Source: Brevibacillus choshinensis
GTDB lineage: Bacteria; Bacillota; Bacilli; Brevibacillales; Brevibacillaceae
Length of the DNA: 64,000 bases
Direction of reading: 5' to 3'
NCBI RefSeq assembly: GCF_016811915.1
Contig: NZ_CP069127.1
Coordinates: 2,579,001-2,643,000 of the forward strand
Position 1 is the first letter of the stretch. Each line of letters begins with the position of its first letter. Below, one piece after another: positions 1 to 10,043 of this stretch. Under the pieces are notes generated by a model that did not search any database, had not been told where the DNA came from, and saw nothing but the letters and a program-made list of their open reading frames with translations. A program made the position numbers and the translations under genes.

Positions 1-1
1 G

Positions 2-169
2 TACAACGAATATCAGTTTGCTGCAGCCTTTGCCGTGGCCACACTCCTCGCTGTATTGGCGCTCGTGACGCTCATTCTCAAAAGCCTGGTGGAATGGAAG
101 ACACAGCGAGAGCACAGTGCGGAGGAAGAGCAACACCACTACGAGGGATCGGGAGAGAGAGCCGTATGA
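2..169 (+). CDS. cysW: Sulfate/thiosulfate ABC transporter permease, C-terminal end (partial)
   Basis: Only the last 55 codons are inside the window, and the reading frame is open at the left edge. The visible part is one hydrophobic helix (residues 6-30 of the fragment) followed by a charged tail ending in GERAV. This fits the last membrane segment and cytosolic tail of an inner-membrane permease. The stop TGA overlaps the ATG of the ATPase gene in an ATGA junction, the usual layout for a translationally coupled cysW-cysA pair. The assignment to CysW rests mainly on the neighbour being a CysA-type ATPase with a TOBE-like C-terminal domain; another permease of the same transporter class is possible. 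Confidence 0.65.
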   Translation, partial: YNEYQFAAAFAVATLLAVLALVTLILKSLVEWKTQREHSAEEEQHHYEGSGERAV

Positions 170-1278
170 GCATAGAGGTCGTAAATATTACCAAATCCTA
201 TAAGAACTTTACGGCATTGAGTGACGTCAGCCTGCAAATACCCGAGGGTGAGTTGGTTGCATTGCTCGGCCCGTCCGGTTCTGGAAAAACAACCTTGCTG
301 CGATTGATTGCAGGACTCGAGCAGCCGGAGCAGGGGAGCATTCTGTTCAATGGCGAAGACAATACAGACCGTGATGTGAGGGAGAGACGTGTAGGATTCG
401 TCTTTCAGCATTACGCCCTGTTTCGACACATGAACATCTTTGACAATATCGCCTTTGGCCTCACCGTCCGCTCCCGCAAGACCCGACCGAGCAAGCAGGA
501 AATCCACGAGCGGGTTCACTCTCTCCTGAAGCTGGTCCAGCTGGAAGGTCTCGCTCATCGTTACCCGTCCCAGCTGTCTGGAGGCCAGCGCCAACGTGTG
601 GCTTTAGCCCGTGCGCTCGCGGTAGAGCCCAAATTTTTGCTGCTCGATGAACCGTTCGGGGCGCTCGATACGAAAGTCAGACAAGAGCTGAGGCGTTGGC
701 TGCGTCACCTGCATGGCAAGCTGGGATTGACGATCCTGTTTGTCACGCACGACCAGGAGGAAGCGATGGAGCTGGCTGATCAGGTCGTGGTCATGAACGA
801 AGGCAAGGTGGAGCAGGTCGGATCACCAGAAGAGATTTACAATCGCCCGGCGAACCCATTTGTCTACAGCTTTCTCGGGCGTGTCAATCTGTTTCACGGC
901 CGGCTCCGTGACGGGAAGGTGCAGCTCGGAGAAACGGAATATGAGACGCAGTGGGGGCAAAAAACCGGGGAGTACCCGACAATCGGATACATGCGGCCGC
1001 ATGATGTGGAAATCTCGCTCGTTCCTCATGTCGGTCAGTCCGTGAAGGCTCAGATCCGCCGGATTTCCCTGCTAGGTCCGATCGTGCGCTTGGATCTGAA
1101 ACGGCTCGATACGGAGGAAATGTTCGAGGCCGAGCTGACGCGCCAGCGATTCTTGGAGCTGCAGCTGGAAGAGAACAAAGTCGTTTATGCTACCCTGCAT
1201 AATGTCTCGTTTTACGTGGATTCCCAGCAAGCGATCGCGCCTTCACCGACACTCGTTCCGCTGCGAATCAGCATTTAG
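166..1278 (+). CDS. cysA: Sulfate/thiosulfate ABC transporter ATP-binding protein
   Basis: ATPase that drives import of sulfate or thiosulfate for cysteine synthesis, acting on the cytoplasmic face of the permease pair. The 370-residue protein shows Walker [10 protein letters not shown] (about residues 36-44), signature LSGGQRQR, Walker [12 protein letters not shown] and the switch histidine in [14 protein letters not shown], followed by a roughly 130-residue TOBE/regulatory region typical of CysA (family length about 350-365). The ATG at 166 is chosen because it overlaps the stop of the upstream permease gene. The longer in-frame start at 94 would lie entirely inside that gene. It is the last gene of its operon, with a hairpin terminator 12 bases after the stop. 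Confidence 0.88.
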   Translation: MSIEVVNITKSYKNFTALSDVSLQIPEGELVALLGPSGSGKTTLLRLIAGLEQPEQGSILFNGEDNTDRDVRERRVGFVFQHYALFRHMNIFDNIAFGLTVRSRKTRPSKQEIHERVHSLLKLVQLEGLAHRYPSQLSGGQRQRVALARALAVEPKFLLLDEPFGALDTKVRQELRRWLRHLHGKLGLTILFVTHDQEEAMELADQVVVMNEGKVEQVGSPEEIYNRPANPFVYSFLGRVNLFHGRLRDGKVQLGETEYETQWGQKTGEYPTIGYMRPHDVEISLVPHVGQSVKAQIRRISLLGPIVRLDLKRLDTEEMFEAELTRQRFLELQLEENKVVYATLHNVSFYVDSQQAIAPSPTLVPLRISI

Positions 1279-1290
1279 GGAATAGGTGAG

Positions 1291-1326
1291 GAACCGGACT
1301 GCCTGTGCGCAGGTCCGGTTCTTCTT
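1291..1326. terminator. Bidirectional terminator between cysA and a small convergent gene
   Basis: An inverted repeat with arms AACCGGAC and GTCCGGTT, and a second pairing CTGC/GCAG inside, is followed by TTCTT on the plus strand. It lies between the stop of cysA and the stop of the small minus-strand gene, so it can end both transcripts. Confidence 0.7.
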
Positions 1327-1341
1327 GTGTCACGTCCGATT

Positions 1342-1458
1342 TTACTCGCCGCGCTGCTTGGAGCGAGTCTGCTCTTTGCCTACCGTCGTGGAAGATCGAG
1401 TCTGGGAAGGATTTTCCTTGTTGCCCATTTCATTTTTGACCCCGTTTTTCTTGGACAT
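1342..1458 (-). CDS. Small hydrophilic protein of unknown function (38 aa), spore-protein-like composition
   Basis: A 38-codon gene below the usual length cut-off for gene calling. It has an excellent ribosome binding site (AGGAGGTAGGGAGA directly before ATG). The product starts MSKKNGVKNEMGNKENP and is rich in Lys, Asn, Gln, Ser, Thr and Arg, with no hydrophobic segment and no cysteine. Composition and size resemble the minor small acid-soluble spore proteins of Bacillales, but I do not recognise a particular family, so the sporulation link is inference. It converges on cysA and shares the hairpin at 1291-1326. The ribosome binding site and terminator are the main evidence that it is real. 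Confidence 0.55.
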   Translation of the reverse strand: MSKKNGVKNEMGNKENPSQTRSSTTVGKEQTRSKQRGE

Positions 1459-1576
1459 TCTCCCTACCTCCTACTGACTTTATGGAATGGAAACACGGTG
1501 CTAGTTTTCCCTGTTTTCCTTTCTTCTATTGATAAAAGCGGCTTTGTTTTTTGCATTATCAGGCCAACTCTGATAA

Positions 1577-3232
<1,656 letters not shown>

Positions 3233-3248
3233 GCTGCGTGCAGCAAGA

Positions 3249-3270
3249 TAAAAAAAACTCCGTCAAGCTT
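3249..3270 (+). terminator. Left half of the ykpA terminator, interrupted by an IS element
   Basis: An A-tract is followed by the arm ACTCCGTCAA (3257-3266) and GCTT. The matching arm TTGGCGGAGT followed by seven T lies 1.3 kb away at 4560-4577, on the other side of the insertion. Joined, they form a 10-bp stem (one G-T pair) with a GCTT tetraloop. Confidence 0.8.
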
Positions 3271-3317
3271 GGGACTGACCCCCGTCCGTAGGACAGGGAT
3301 CAAAACACCTTAGCCAT

Positions 3318-4171
3318 TTAAGCAGCCAGTTGCCGAAATTGAATCGGTGACTGGTTGTTTAGTTTCGTTTGAATGCGAATTGAGTTATAGTAATGAATGT
3401 AGTTTTGGACAATCTGTACAACGATGGCCGTCGTCGTACAGATAAAATTATCGAGATAGAACGTTTCAGACTTTAGTGTGGAATGAAACGACTCGATGGG
3501 GCATTATCAGCGGGCGTACCCTTACGGGACATGCTCATGGTAATGCCTTTTCCCTTTACTGCTGCTTGATACGCCTGAGACGTATACACGCTGCCCTGAT
3601 CGCTATGAAGCATCATTCCAGGTTGGTCTGGCAGTTGATATAGCGTATCGAGGACTAACGATGTGTCTTGCTTGTCAGAAATACTGTATGCCACAATCTC
3701 ACCGTTGTACAAGTCCATGATGCTCGATAAATATAAAAGTTTACTTCCGTAAGGTAAATAAGTAATGTCGGTCACTAATTTCTGCATTGGGGCACTTGCT
3801 TGAAATTGTCTCAGCAGGAGATGATCTGCTACATAAGAAGGTTGACCTGTTGTCTTGCGCTTCTTCACCTTCACTCGGCATTGTAGTTGTTCACGCTGCA
3901 TGATACGTTGTACTCGTTTATGATTAATAGACATCTCAGCTCGCATCAGAGCTGTAATCTTTCTATACCCATAACGGAACTTATGTTGAATACATAATTG
4001 CCGAATCTTTCCCACAACGAGATCCTCGTTTCTTTTCCCGTATGCAGCTTTCCAACGGTAGTAGGTAGAACGAGGGATACCAAGCCACGCGCAAGCTTGG
4101 CTCACACTTACTTGCCCACGAATGGACTCCATCCAAGGAACGATTACTTCTGGTGACACCTCCTTTCCCAC
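3318..4171 (-). pseudogene. IS3-family transposase orfB (DDE domain), frameshifted
   Basis: Integrase-core transposase that catalyses strand transfer of the element. An HTH-like start is followed by the rve fold, with the first Asp in VTDITYLP and the second in HSDQGSVYTS. The reading frame then breaks in a run of four C (minus strand; 3498-3501), so translation ends early at 3473 after GTPADNAPSSRFIPH. Adding one C restores a 284-residue protein that continues APIESFHSTLKSE, with the third catalytic residue Glu, and ends SPIQFRQLAA. The intact length is a whole number of codons only with that extra base. The start at 4171 is GTG. Normally it is made as an OrfAB fusion by a -1 slip on AAAAAAG at 4186-4180. 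Confidence 0.85.
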
Positions 4172-4461
4172 TCCTCTAACTTTTTTAGAACGTCCAGTTG
4201 TTGTTTTAGAAAACGATTCTCTGCTTTGACCTGTTCCAGTTCAGAATCGTACATCGGCCCTCTTCCAAAACTGTATTGCTTTCCTACAGGTTGCTGAAGA
4301 CGATGAACGTCTCCACTACGATACCAGCGCATCCACTGTTGAATTTGGGTCTTATTTTTTATATTTAGTTCTTGCATGATCTGCTTTTTGGTGACGCCTG
4401 CAAGACGCATTTCAATTGCTTTCATTTTAATTTCTACGGGATAACTAACTCTTGTTGCCAA
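4144..4461 (-). CDS. IS3-family transposase orfA (helix-turn-helix protein)
   Basis: A 105-residue DNA-binding subunit of the insertion sequence. It contains a helix-turn-helix (KMKAIEMRLAGVTKKQIMQE) and, near the C-terminus, a leucine-zipper-like helix (ELEQVKAENRFLKQQLDVLKK) through which OrfA proteins dimerise. The TTG at 4461 is chosen because GGAGGTG precedes it by 6 bases. Starts further upstream would run into the terminal inverted repeat. The last codons overlap orfB, and the zero-frame codons CTA AAA AAG give an A-AAA-AAG slippery heptamer for programmed -1 frameshifting. Confidence 0.85.
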   Translation of the reverse strand: MATRVSYPVEIKMKAIEMRLAGVTKKQIMQELNIKNKTQIQQWMRWYRSGDVHRLQQPVGKQYSFGRGPMYDSELEQVKAENRFLKQQLDVLKKLEEWERRCHQK

Positions 4462-4559
4462 CGCAAAAACACCTCCAAGGTTGTCCCCATATCTTACGAC
4501 ATGGTTGTTTTCTCTTGAAGGTGTTTTGATTTGTCTCACATTACGGGGTCAGTCCCCTT

Positions 4560-4577
4560 TTGGCGGAGTCTTTTTTT
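4560..4577 (+). terminator. Right half of the ykpA terminator
   Basis: TTGGCGGAGT followed by C and seven T. It pairs with 3257-3266 only when the intervening insertion sequence is removed, so in the present arrangement neither half can work as a terminator for ykpA. Confidence 0.75.
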
Positions 4578-4588
4578 GCGCTTCTATC

Positions 4589-4621
4589 AAAAGCCCTCGG
4601 CCAAATCGGACGAAGGGCTTC
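4589..4621 (-). terminator. Terminator of the small gene at 4639-4824
   Basis: Read on the minus strand, AAGCCCT and AGGGCTT arms enclose a GC-rich loop and are followed by TTTTG. It lies 18 bases after the stop of the minus-strand gene. Confidence 0.6.
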
Positions 4622-4638
4622 TCATTTATGTACGAACA

Positions 4639-4824
4639 TTACGTTGGAGTTTCCTCTATGAACTCCAGTTTGTGCAAAAAGGCTTCTTTGCTCGTAAAAA
4701 TGAGTCGTTCTTTTCTCGGAGCCGTAAAGTACACCACGATGTACTCAGCATCCACATATTCAACAATGCCTCGTTTTTTCGGCCGTTCTCTAGTCTTTAC
4801 GGGTTTGTTCAGCCAATCGTCCAT
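4639..4824 (-). CDS. Small basic protein of unknown function (61 aa)
   Basis: I do not recognise this protein. It starts MDDWLNKPVKTRERPKKRG, with a basic N-terminal third, then alternating hydrophobic residues (GIVEYVDAEYIVVYFTAP) that look like two beta strands, then a charged helix. There is no membrane segment and no cysteine. The ATG at 4824 has AGGAGGAAAG directly upstream. An in-frame ATG at 4890 would overlap the end of the PucR-family gene and lacks such a site. It lies 37 bases downstream of that regulator on the same strand and could share its transcript. It ends at its own hairpin. Confidence 0.6.
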   Translation of the reverse strand: MDDWLNKPVKTRERPKKRGIVEYVDAEYIVVYFTAPRKERLIFTSKEAFLHKLEFIEETPT

Positions 4825-4861
4825 CCATCTTTCCTCCTGCTCATTGCGTTCTCCCATTATA

Positions 4862-6514
4862 TCAGACTCGGGCATGGCGCCCAATGGCATGGACCGTCAA
4901 GGCGATCCGAAACAGCAGTTGATCCTGCCCATTTTCGGGTTGGAGCCCCGTCAGTTCGCGGATGAGCTGCAGCCGATATTTGATCGTGTTTTTGTGCACA
5001 TAGAGCCGATTGGCTGCATCGGCATGATTCCCGTCCATCTGAATAAAGACTTGCAAGGTTTGCAGCAATTGTCCGTTTTTCTCGGCATCGTATTGAACGA
5101 TTTTACTGAGGCACTCCTCTGCGAGTAGCTGGGCCTCTATGTTCGGCTGCTCGGCAAACAGGATGCGTTCCAGAGCGAGTTCCCGGTAGGATTGGATACG
5201 GAGTGGGGGCCTGTCATCCGCAGCGAGTGAGGAGTCGATTGTGTGAAATGCGGTGCGCAGGCTGATCTGAGCTTCCCGATAGCTTTGTGAGATGCCCTCC
5301 CATCCCAGGTGGCATCGACCGACGCCGATCGATACGGGAAAATCCCGGTTCGGTGAGAGTGCCTGCTTCAACAGAGGGAGAATGCCGCTTTCCGGTCGGG
5401 TAGCGAGTTGATCATCAAAAGGGACGAGCAGCAGGACGTGGTTGTCCCGATCGAGCCCTGTGAGGATGTGATCGGATGTTCTGGAAAAGTGCCTGTTGAT
5501 CATCTCGAGGAGAGCGTGATTTTCCTGCCAACAGGTAAGGGTCTTCTGATTGATCACTTCAGCAGTGAGTACCACTGAGATATAGTGATCATGGAGCTCC
5601 CAGCCCACTTCCTGAGCCCTGCGAGTCAGCACGTCACGGGGACCGGCATGCCCGCTGACCAGCCATTGCAAAAAATCATTGCGAAAGCGCTGATAGGTCT
5701 CATTCACCGTACGCTGGCGTTCCATTTCGAGTGACAGGAGTGCTGCGCTTTGTTCGATGGCGACTTTTTCCCAGCTATGCAGATCGCGATGCAGATCACC
5801 CAGCAGGATGCCCCCTTGTATTTGCTGTCCGCACAGCAGCCAGCGAATGTAGGAGCCATTTTCGAGCGGCACAAGCGGTTGGCTCATCAAGGAAAGGGGA
5901 GCAGGCTGTCCGCACTGTCTCTCGATCCAGGCGATTCTGTGGGAAGGGTCTGCAGAAGGCGATTTCCAGTTCCATCGATGATATGGTGCGTAGATGGTGA
6001 CGGGCATGTGCAAGGTTTCATGCAGCAGCTGGGCGAGCTGACATACAGGGGCGCCTGCCATCAGATGCTGATGAAACCGTTCGTAGATGGCGTGGGTATG
6101 CTCGAGCTCGGATCGCTGCTTGTCATTGATATAGCGAACGACGGGGACGATCACATCCGACCAGGCTTTTTCCATGGGAAAAGAGAGAATGGGCATTTGC
6201 TTCCGGGAGGCATGCTCTATGACGGCGGAGGGGAGCGATTCGATATAGCGCCCCAGCTTGATCGCGAGACCTGGGGTTCCTGCATCGGCCAAGGAATCGA
6301 TGAGCCGAATCAGTCCTGCTTCGATCGGTTCCGTCTGCGAGATAAAAGGAAATCCGGTCGTCAGGACAAATTCCCCTTGGCGCAGCCAGCGGTGACCGTC
6401 CGGCGAGTCGAAGGAAGTGACGCCTAAGAGCTCCTTTTCCAAAAAGGCATCGCCTGCGAGGATAGCTTGTTCGTCAAAGCCACCGACCGCAATGAGTTCG
6501 CGCACAGTGATCAT
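4862..6514 (-). CDS. PucR-family transcriptional regulator
   Basis: A 550-residue DNA-binding regulator of the PucR/CdaR superfamily, which commonly controls purine, ureide or amino-acid catabolism. The N-terminal PucR domain (about residues 5-125, starting MITVRELIAVGGFDEQAI) is a ligand-sensing region. A CdaR-GGDEF-like middle domain follows (about 290-410). The C-terminal HTH_30 domain (about 485-545) contains NHADAANRLYVHKNTIKYRL, the recognition-helix signature of this family. AGAGGAGG precedes the ATG. It is transcribed away from the SSS-amidohydrolase cluster across a 165-bp shared region, the standard layout for a local regulator. The name pucR is not given because the purine genes themselves are absent. 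Confidence 0.85.
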   Translation of the reverse strand: MITVRELIAVGGFDEQAILAGDAFLEKELLGVTSFDSPDGHRWLRQGEFVLTTGFPFISQTEPIEAGLIRLIDSLADAGTPGLAIKLGRYIESLPSAVIEHASRKQMPILSFPMEKAWSDVIVPVVRYINDKQRSELEHTHAIYERFHQHLMAGAPVCQLAQLLHETLHMPVTIYAPYHRWNWKSPSADPSHRIAWIERQCGQPAPLSLMSQPLVPLENGSYIRWLLCGQQIQGGILLGDLHRDLHSWEKVAIEQSAALLSLEMERQRTVNETYQRFRNDFLQWLVSGHAGPRDVLTRRAQEVGWELHDHYISVVLTAEVINQKTLTCWQENHALLEMINRHFSRTSDHILTGLDRDNHVLLLVPFDDQLATRPESGILPLLKQALSPNRDFPVSIGVGRCHLGWEGISQSYREAQISLRTAFHTIDSSLAADDRPPLRIQSYRELALERILFAEQPNIEAQLLAEECLSKIVQYDAEKNGQLLQTLQVFIQMDGNHADAANRLYVHKNTIKYRLQLIRELTGLQPENGQDQLLFRIALTVHAIGRHARV

Positions 6515-6679
6515 TCAAATCCTCCTCTCGTTTCGTTCATTTATCGGAAATGGACAAAGGGGAGACCGTTTTTCTGGAAAATCGAACAAAGGAAAAGAGC
6601 GAATCTTTCGATAATCTTAGATTACATGTCCCTGGCATCTGACTCAATGGGACAAATTGAACAAAACAGGGGGATTTGC
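6515..6679. promoter_or_regulatory. Divergent control region between the PucR-type gene and the amide cluster
   Basis: 165 bp serving genes on both strands. The clearest structure is an imperfect inverted repeat TTCATTT-ATCGG-AAATGGA (6536-6554), close to the PucR-type start codon, a candidate operator. No convincing -35/-10 pair could be fixed on either strand. Confidence 0.35.
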
Positions 6680-6883
6680 ATGAAAGCTAGAGACTGGCTG
6701 GGCGTACTTCCGTTCGTAGGGATGCTGGGAGGCGTACCGTTCGTGAATCGAGTCGAACCGTACGTGCTCGGGATGCCGTTTGTCCTGTTTTGGATCGTGC
6801 TTTGGGTCGTACTGACGTCTGTCATCATGGCAGTCGTGAATCGTCTCGACCCTGCTGCGAGAGAGGAGGAGCATAACGGATGA
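6680..6883 (+). CDS. DUF3311 family small membrane protein (symporter partner)
   Basis: A 67-residue protein with two hydrophobic helices (about residues 5-20 and 30-55) separated by VNRVEPYVLGMPF and ending in a charged tail. Small DUF3311 proteins of this size are regularly encoded directly before a sodium:solute symporter and are thought to be an accessory subunit, though their role is unproven. Here the stop TGA overlaps the ATG of the symporter gene in an ATGA junction, supporting a joint function. The ATG at 6680 is preceded by AGGGGGA. It is the first gene of the cluster regulated by the divergent PucR-type protein. Confidence 0.75.
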   Translation: MKARDWLGVLPFVGMLGGVPFVNRVEPYVLGMPFVLFWIVLWVVLTSVIMAVVNRLDPAAREEEHNG

Positions 6884-8370
6884 ACAGTGCGCTGATCATC
6901 ATTTTTGCCGTCCTTCTCCTGGCGATATATTCAGGCATCCGCGCCCAAAAAGGAAAAGACATGAATATGGAGCAGTGGACCGTAGGCGGCAGAGGTTTTG
7001 GCTCCATCTTCATTTTCCTGCTTGTGGCCGGAGAGATCTACACCACGTTTACGTTCCTCGGGGGCAGTGGCTGGGCCTACTCCAAAGGGGCGCCATCCTA
7101 TTACGTCCTATCTTATATCGCTCTCGCTTACGTCATTTCCTATTGGCTCTTGCCGCCGATCTGGCGGTATGCCAAACAGCACAGGCTTGTCTCCCAATCC
7201 GATTTTTTTGTCAGCAAATACAATAGCCCCATTCTCGGCATTTTGGTTGCGGCAGTAGGTGTTATCGCAATCATCCCCTACTTGATTCTGCAGTTTAAGG
7301 GACTCGGCATCATCGTATCCGAAGCCTCCTACGGATCCATTTCACCCGCAGTAGCGGTTTGGATCGGTGTGATCGGCGTCACGATCTACGTCATGATTTC
7401 CGGTATCCATGGATCGGCCTGGACCGCTGCCATCAAAGACATCCTGATCTTTTTCGTCGTGGTCTTCATGGGACTGTATTTGCCATTTCACTATTACGGT
7501 GGGATTCAACCGATGTTTGAAGCGGTAGACGCGGCGAATCCCGGGTTCTTGACGTTTCCTGATGAAGGGCTGAGCGTTTCCTGGTACATCTCCACCGTGC
7601 TTGTCACCGTGTTTGGTTTTTACATGTGGCCACATACCTTTGGCTCCGTCTATTCCGCGAAGAACGAAAATGTGTTTCGCAAAAATACGGTGATGCTGCC
7701 GCTGTATACGATCATGCTCCTGTTCGTATTTTTCGTAGGCTTTACAGCGATTTTGCAAGTTCCGGGGCTGAAAGGCGCTGATGGCGACCTGTCCTTGCTC
7801 CGGCTTTCCTTGAAAACCTTTGACCCATGGATCGTCGGGATCATTGGCGCAGCAGGGCTCTTGACTGCGCTCGTGCCGGGATCGATGCTGCTCATGACCG
7901 CGGCCACGCTGCTTGCGAAGAACGTCTACAAAGTCATGGCCCCCGATGCTTCCGAGGTACGGATCGCCAAGATAGCCAAACTGTTGGTGCCGGTCCTGTC
8001 TTTGATTTCGCTTTATTTTACGCTGAGCGGTGGGGATACCCTCGTGACGCTGCTGCTGATGGGGTACAGCCTGGTCACGCAGTTATTTCCCGCCTTGCTG
8101 TTCAGCCTGCGCAGGCAGCCATGGATCAATAAATACGGTGCTTTTGCCGGTATTACAGCAGGCGTGCTGACGGTGGCTTACGTGACCATTTCCAAAGTGA
8201 CGATCGCCACCATGTTTCCGAGCTGGCCGGCTGTCATCAAGGATCTAAACATCGGAGTCGTTGCCTTGTTGATCAATATCATCGTCATGTTTGGAGTGAC
8301 GCTCGTGACGCGCGCAATGCTCACCACCAGCCGTCAGCCGGCGAATACGGAGGGAACTCCGACCATTTGA
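6880..8370 (+). CDS. Sodium:solute symporter (SSS family)
   Basis: A 496-residue secondary transporter with about 13 hydrophobic helices, length and pattern typical of the SSS family (PutP/PanF-like), which couples uptake of an organic solute to sodium entry. The second helix begins with the family-typical MNMEQWTVGGRGFG segment. It overlaps the DUF3311 gene by 4 bases and is followed 50 bases later by a cytosolic amidohydrolase. The solute is therefore probably an amide, ureide or N-acyl compound hydrolysed inside the cell. The precise substrate cannot be read from the sequence. Confidence 0.82.
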   Translation: MNSALIIIFAVLLLAIYSGIRAQKGKDMNMEQWTVGGRGFGSIFIFLLVAGEIYTTFTFLGGSGWAYSKGAPSYYVLSYIALAYVISYWLLPPIWRYAKQHRLVSQSDFFVSKYNSPILGILVAAVGVIAIIPYLILQFKGLGIIVSEASYGSISPAVAVWIGVIGVTIYVMISGIHGSAWTAAIKDILIFFVVVFMGLYLPFHYYGGIQPMFEAVDAANPGFLTFPDEGLSVSWYISTVLVTVFGFYMWPHTFGSVYSAKNENVFRKNTVMLPLYTIMLLFVFFVGFTAILQVPGLKGADGDLSLLRLSLKTFDPWIVGIIGAAGLLTALVPGSMLLMTAATLLAKNVYKVMAPDASEVRIAKIAKLLVPVLSLISLYFTLSGGDTLVTLLLMGYSLVTQLFPALLFSLRRQPWINKYGAFAGITAGVLTVAYVTISKVTIATMFPSWPAVIKDLNIGVVALLINIIVMFGVTLVTRAMLTTSRQPANTEGTPTI

Positions 8371-8420
8371 TCAAGCGATACGGAAAATAACGTTTGTAAC
8401 CGAAAAGGAGAGGAAAATGG

Positions 8421-10043
8421 ATGGCAGATACCGTGTTTATCAATGGGCAAGTGATTACCGTGACGCAAGATCATTCTATCGCAGAGGCGGTCGCGGTGAA
8501 GGGCAACCGGATTGTAGCCGTAGGGACCAACGCAGATGTGGAGCCTTACATGACTCCCGAAACGAAAGTCATTGACCTGCAAGGGAAGAGTCTTTTGCCC
8601 GGCTTTATCGACGCTCACCTGCACATCACGATTTATGGAACGAACAAGCTCGGAGTGGACTGCAAGGCTCGTTCCATTACTTCTATCAGCGACCTGCTCG
8701 AGGCGCTCAAGGAACAAGCGCAAAAGACTCCGAAAGGACAGTGGGTCAGAGCGTGCGGTTTCGATGAGAGTCTCATGATCGAGAAACGTTATCCGACTCT
8801 TGCAGAGCTGGATGAGGTATCCACGGAGCATCCGATATTCGTCATGCGTACATGTGCGCATCATTCGATCGCGAATACCATGGCGATGGGGATCGCGGGG
8901 TATGACCGGGATACTCCCGACCCGCAGGGAGGAAGGATCGATCGGGATGCAGCCGGAGCATTGACGGGTTTTTTGGTGGAGACCGCGCATATGAAAATGT
9001 TTGAGCTCGCGGCATTTACAGAAGAGGAGTACAAGCAGGGTCTTCGCCTGGCATCCGAAGATTTTGTCGCTCACGGAATTACGAGTGTGCATGACGCAGG
9101 AGGGTATGGGCCGGAAAACTATCGCGCGATGCAAAAGGCTGTCCAAGCAGGGGATGTGAAGGTCAGGATTTACGCCATGATTTGCGCGTTGAATCAGTCG
9201 GAAGATTTCGTTCGCAAAATGATCGATGCGGGAATGGTGACCGGGACGGGAGATGAACGCTTTCGTATCGGGCCGGCAAAGGTTTTCACAGATGGCGCGA
9301 GCATCGCCCCCACGATGGCGATGAGAGAACCTTTCGACAGCAGACCGGATGATTGCGGAATTCTCTACTATGAACAGGACGAGTTGAATACGATTTTGGG
9401 AGAGGCACATGCAAAGGGCTTCCAGATTACCGCGCATGCGCAAGGCGACAGAGCGATAGAAATGCTGCTGAACTGCTATGAGGCCGCATTGGCCGCCCAT
9501 CCGCGGGAAAATCACCGGCACCGCATTGAACATGCAGGTGTGTCTGCCCCTGACCTGATCGAGAGGATGGCCCGCTTGCAAGTCGTACCGATTCCCAATC
9601 CCGCCTTTATTTACGACTACGGCGACACCTATGTAAAGAACATCGGGAAGAGAGCAGGGCATATGTTCCCGGCACGTGATCAGATCGACCACGGCATCAT
9701 TGCGGCTGGAGCCTCCGACAGCCCTGTTACGAATTTCTCCCCCATCGTTGGGATCCATGCGGCTGTCAACCGTCTGAGCAAGACGGGAAAAGAGGTCGGG
9801 GTAAAGCAGAGGGTCAGCGTGATGGAAGCCATCCGTATGTTTACCTGGAACGGGGCGTACGCCAGCTTTGAAGAGGGGGTGAAGGGGAGCATCGAGGCGG
9901 GCAAGCTGGCGGATCTGATTGTGCTGGATGGAAGCATTCTCGATACGCCGAATGAGAAGATCAAGGATTTGCGGGTGGAATTGACCATGATTGACGGAGA
10001 GCTTGTCTATCAAAAGCAAGACGAGGAGGTCATGCAGTCTTGA
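8421..10043 (+). CDS. Amidohydrolase of the YtcJ/Amidohydro_3 type
   Basis: A 540-residue metal-dependent hydrolase of the amidohydrolase superfamily, subgroup with split composite domain (MADTVFINGQVITVTQD at the N-terminus belongs to the beta-sandwich). Metal ligands are visible in DAHLHI (HxH, about residue 66), HAQGDRA, HRIEHAG and the late Asp in GASDSPVTNF. These enzymes cleave C-N bonds of cyclic or linear amides; the substrate is unknown. AGGAGAGG precedes ATG 8421. The final stop overlaps the TTG of the next gene, so the two are probably translated together. Together with the next enzyme it could open and then decarbamoylate or deacylate a ureide-like compound. Confidence 0.82.
   Translation: MADTVFINGQVITVTQDHSIAEAVAVKGNRIVAVGTNADVEPYMTPETKVIDLQGKSLLPGFIDAHLHITIYGTNKLGVDCKARSITSISDLLEALKEQAQKTPKGQWVRACGFDESLMIEKRYPTLAELDEVSTEHPIFVMRTCAHHSIANTMAMGIAGYDRDTPDPQGGRIDRDAAGALTGFLVETAHMKMFELAAFTEEEYKQGLRLASEDFVAHGITSVHDAGGYGPENYRAMQKAVQAGDVKVRIYAMICALNQSEDFVRKMIDAGMVTGTGDERFRIGPAKVFTDGASIAPTMAMREPFDSRPDDCGILYYEQDELNTILGEAHAKGFQITAHAQGDRAIEMLLNCYEAALAAHPRENHRHRIEHAGVSAPDLIERMARLQVVPIPNPAFIYDYGDTYVKNIGKRAGHMFPARDQIDHGIIAAGASDSPVTNFSPIVGIHAAVNRLSKTGKEVGVKQRVSVMEAIRMFTWNGAYASFEEGVKGSIEAGKLADLIVLDGSILDTPNEKIKDLRVELTMIDGELVYQKQDEEVMQS

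Larger units (their letters stand above)
3271..4556 (-). mobile_element. IS3-family insertion sequence, 1286 bp, inserted in a terminator loop
   Basis: The ends carry perfect 12-bp inverted repeats GGGACTGACCCC (3271-3282 and the complement at 4545-4556). They are flanked by a 3-bp direct repeat CTT (3268-3270 and 4557-4559), as expected for an IS3-family target duplication. Inside are orfA and orfB on the minus strand, with an A6G slippery site in their overlap. Removing the element and one CTT restores a perfect tetraloop terminator, which independently fixes both ends. The element is probably inactive on its own because orfB carries a one-base deletion. Confidence 0.9.

Noticed and set aside
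8334..10019. 561-codon open frame antisense to the amidohydrolase gene
   Set aside because: No start signal or domain; the sense frame has full metal-ligand motifs.
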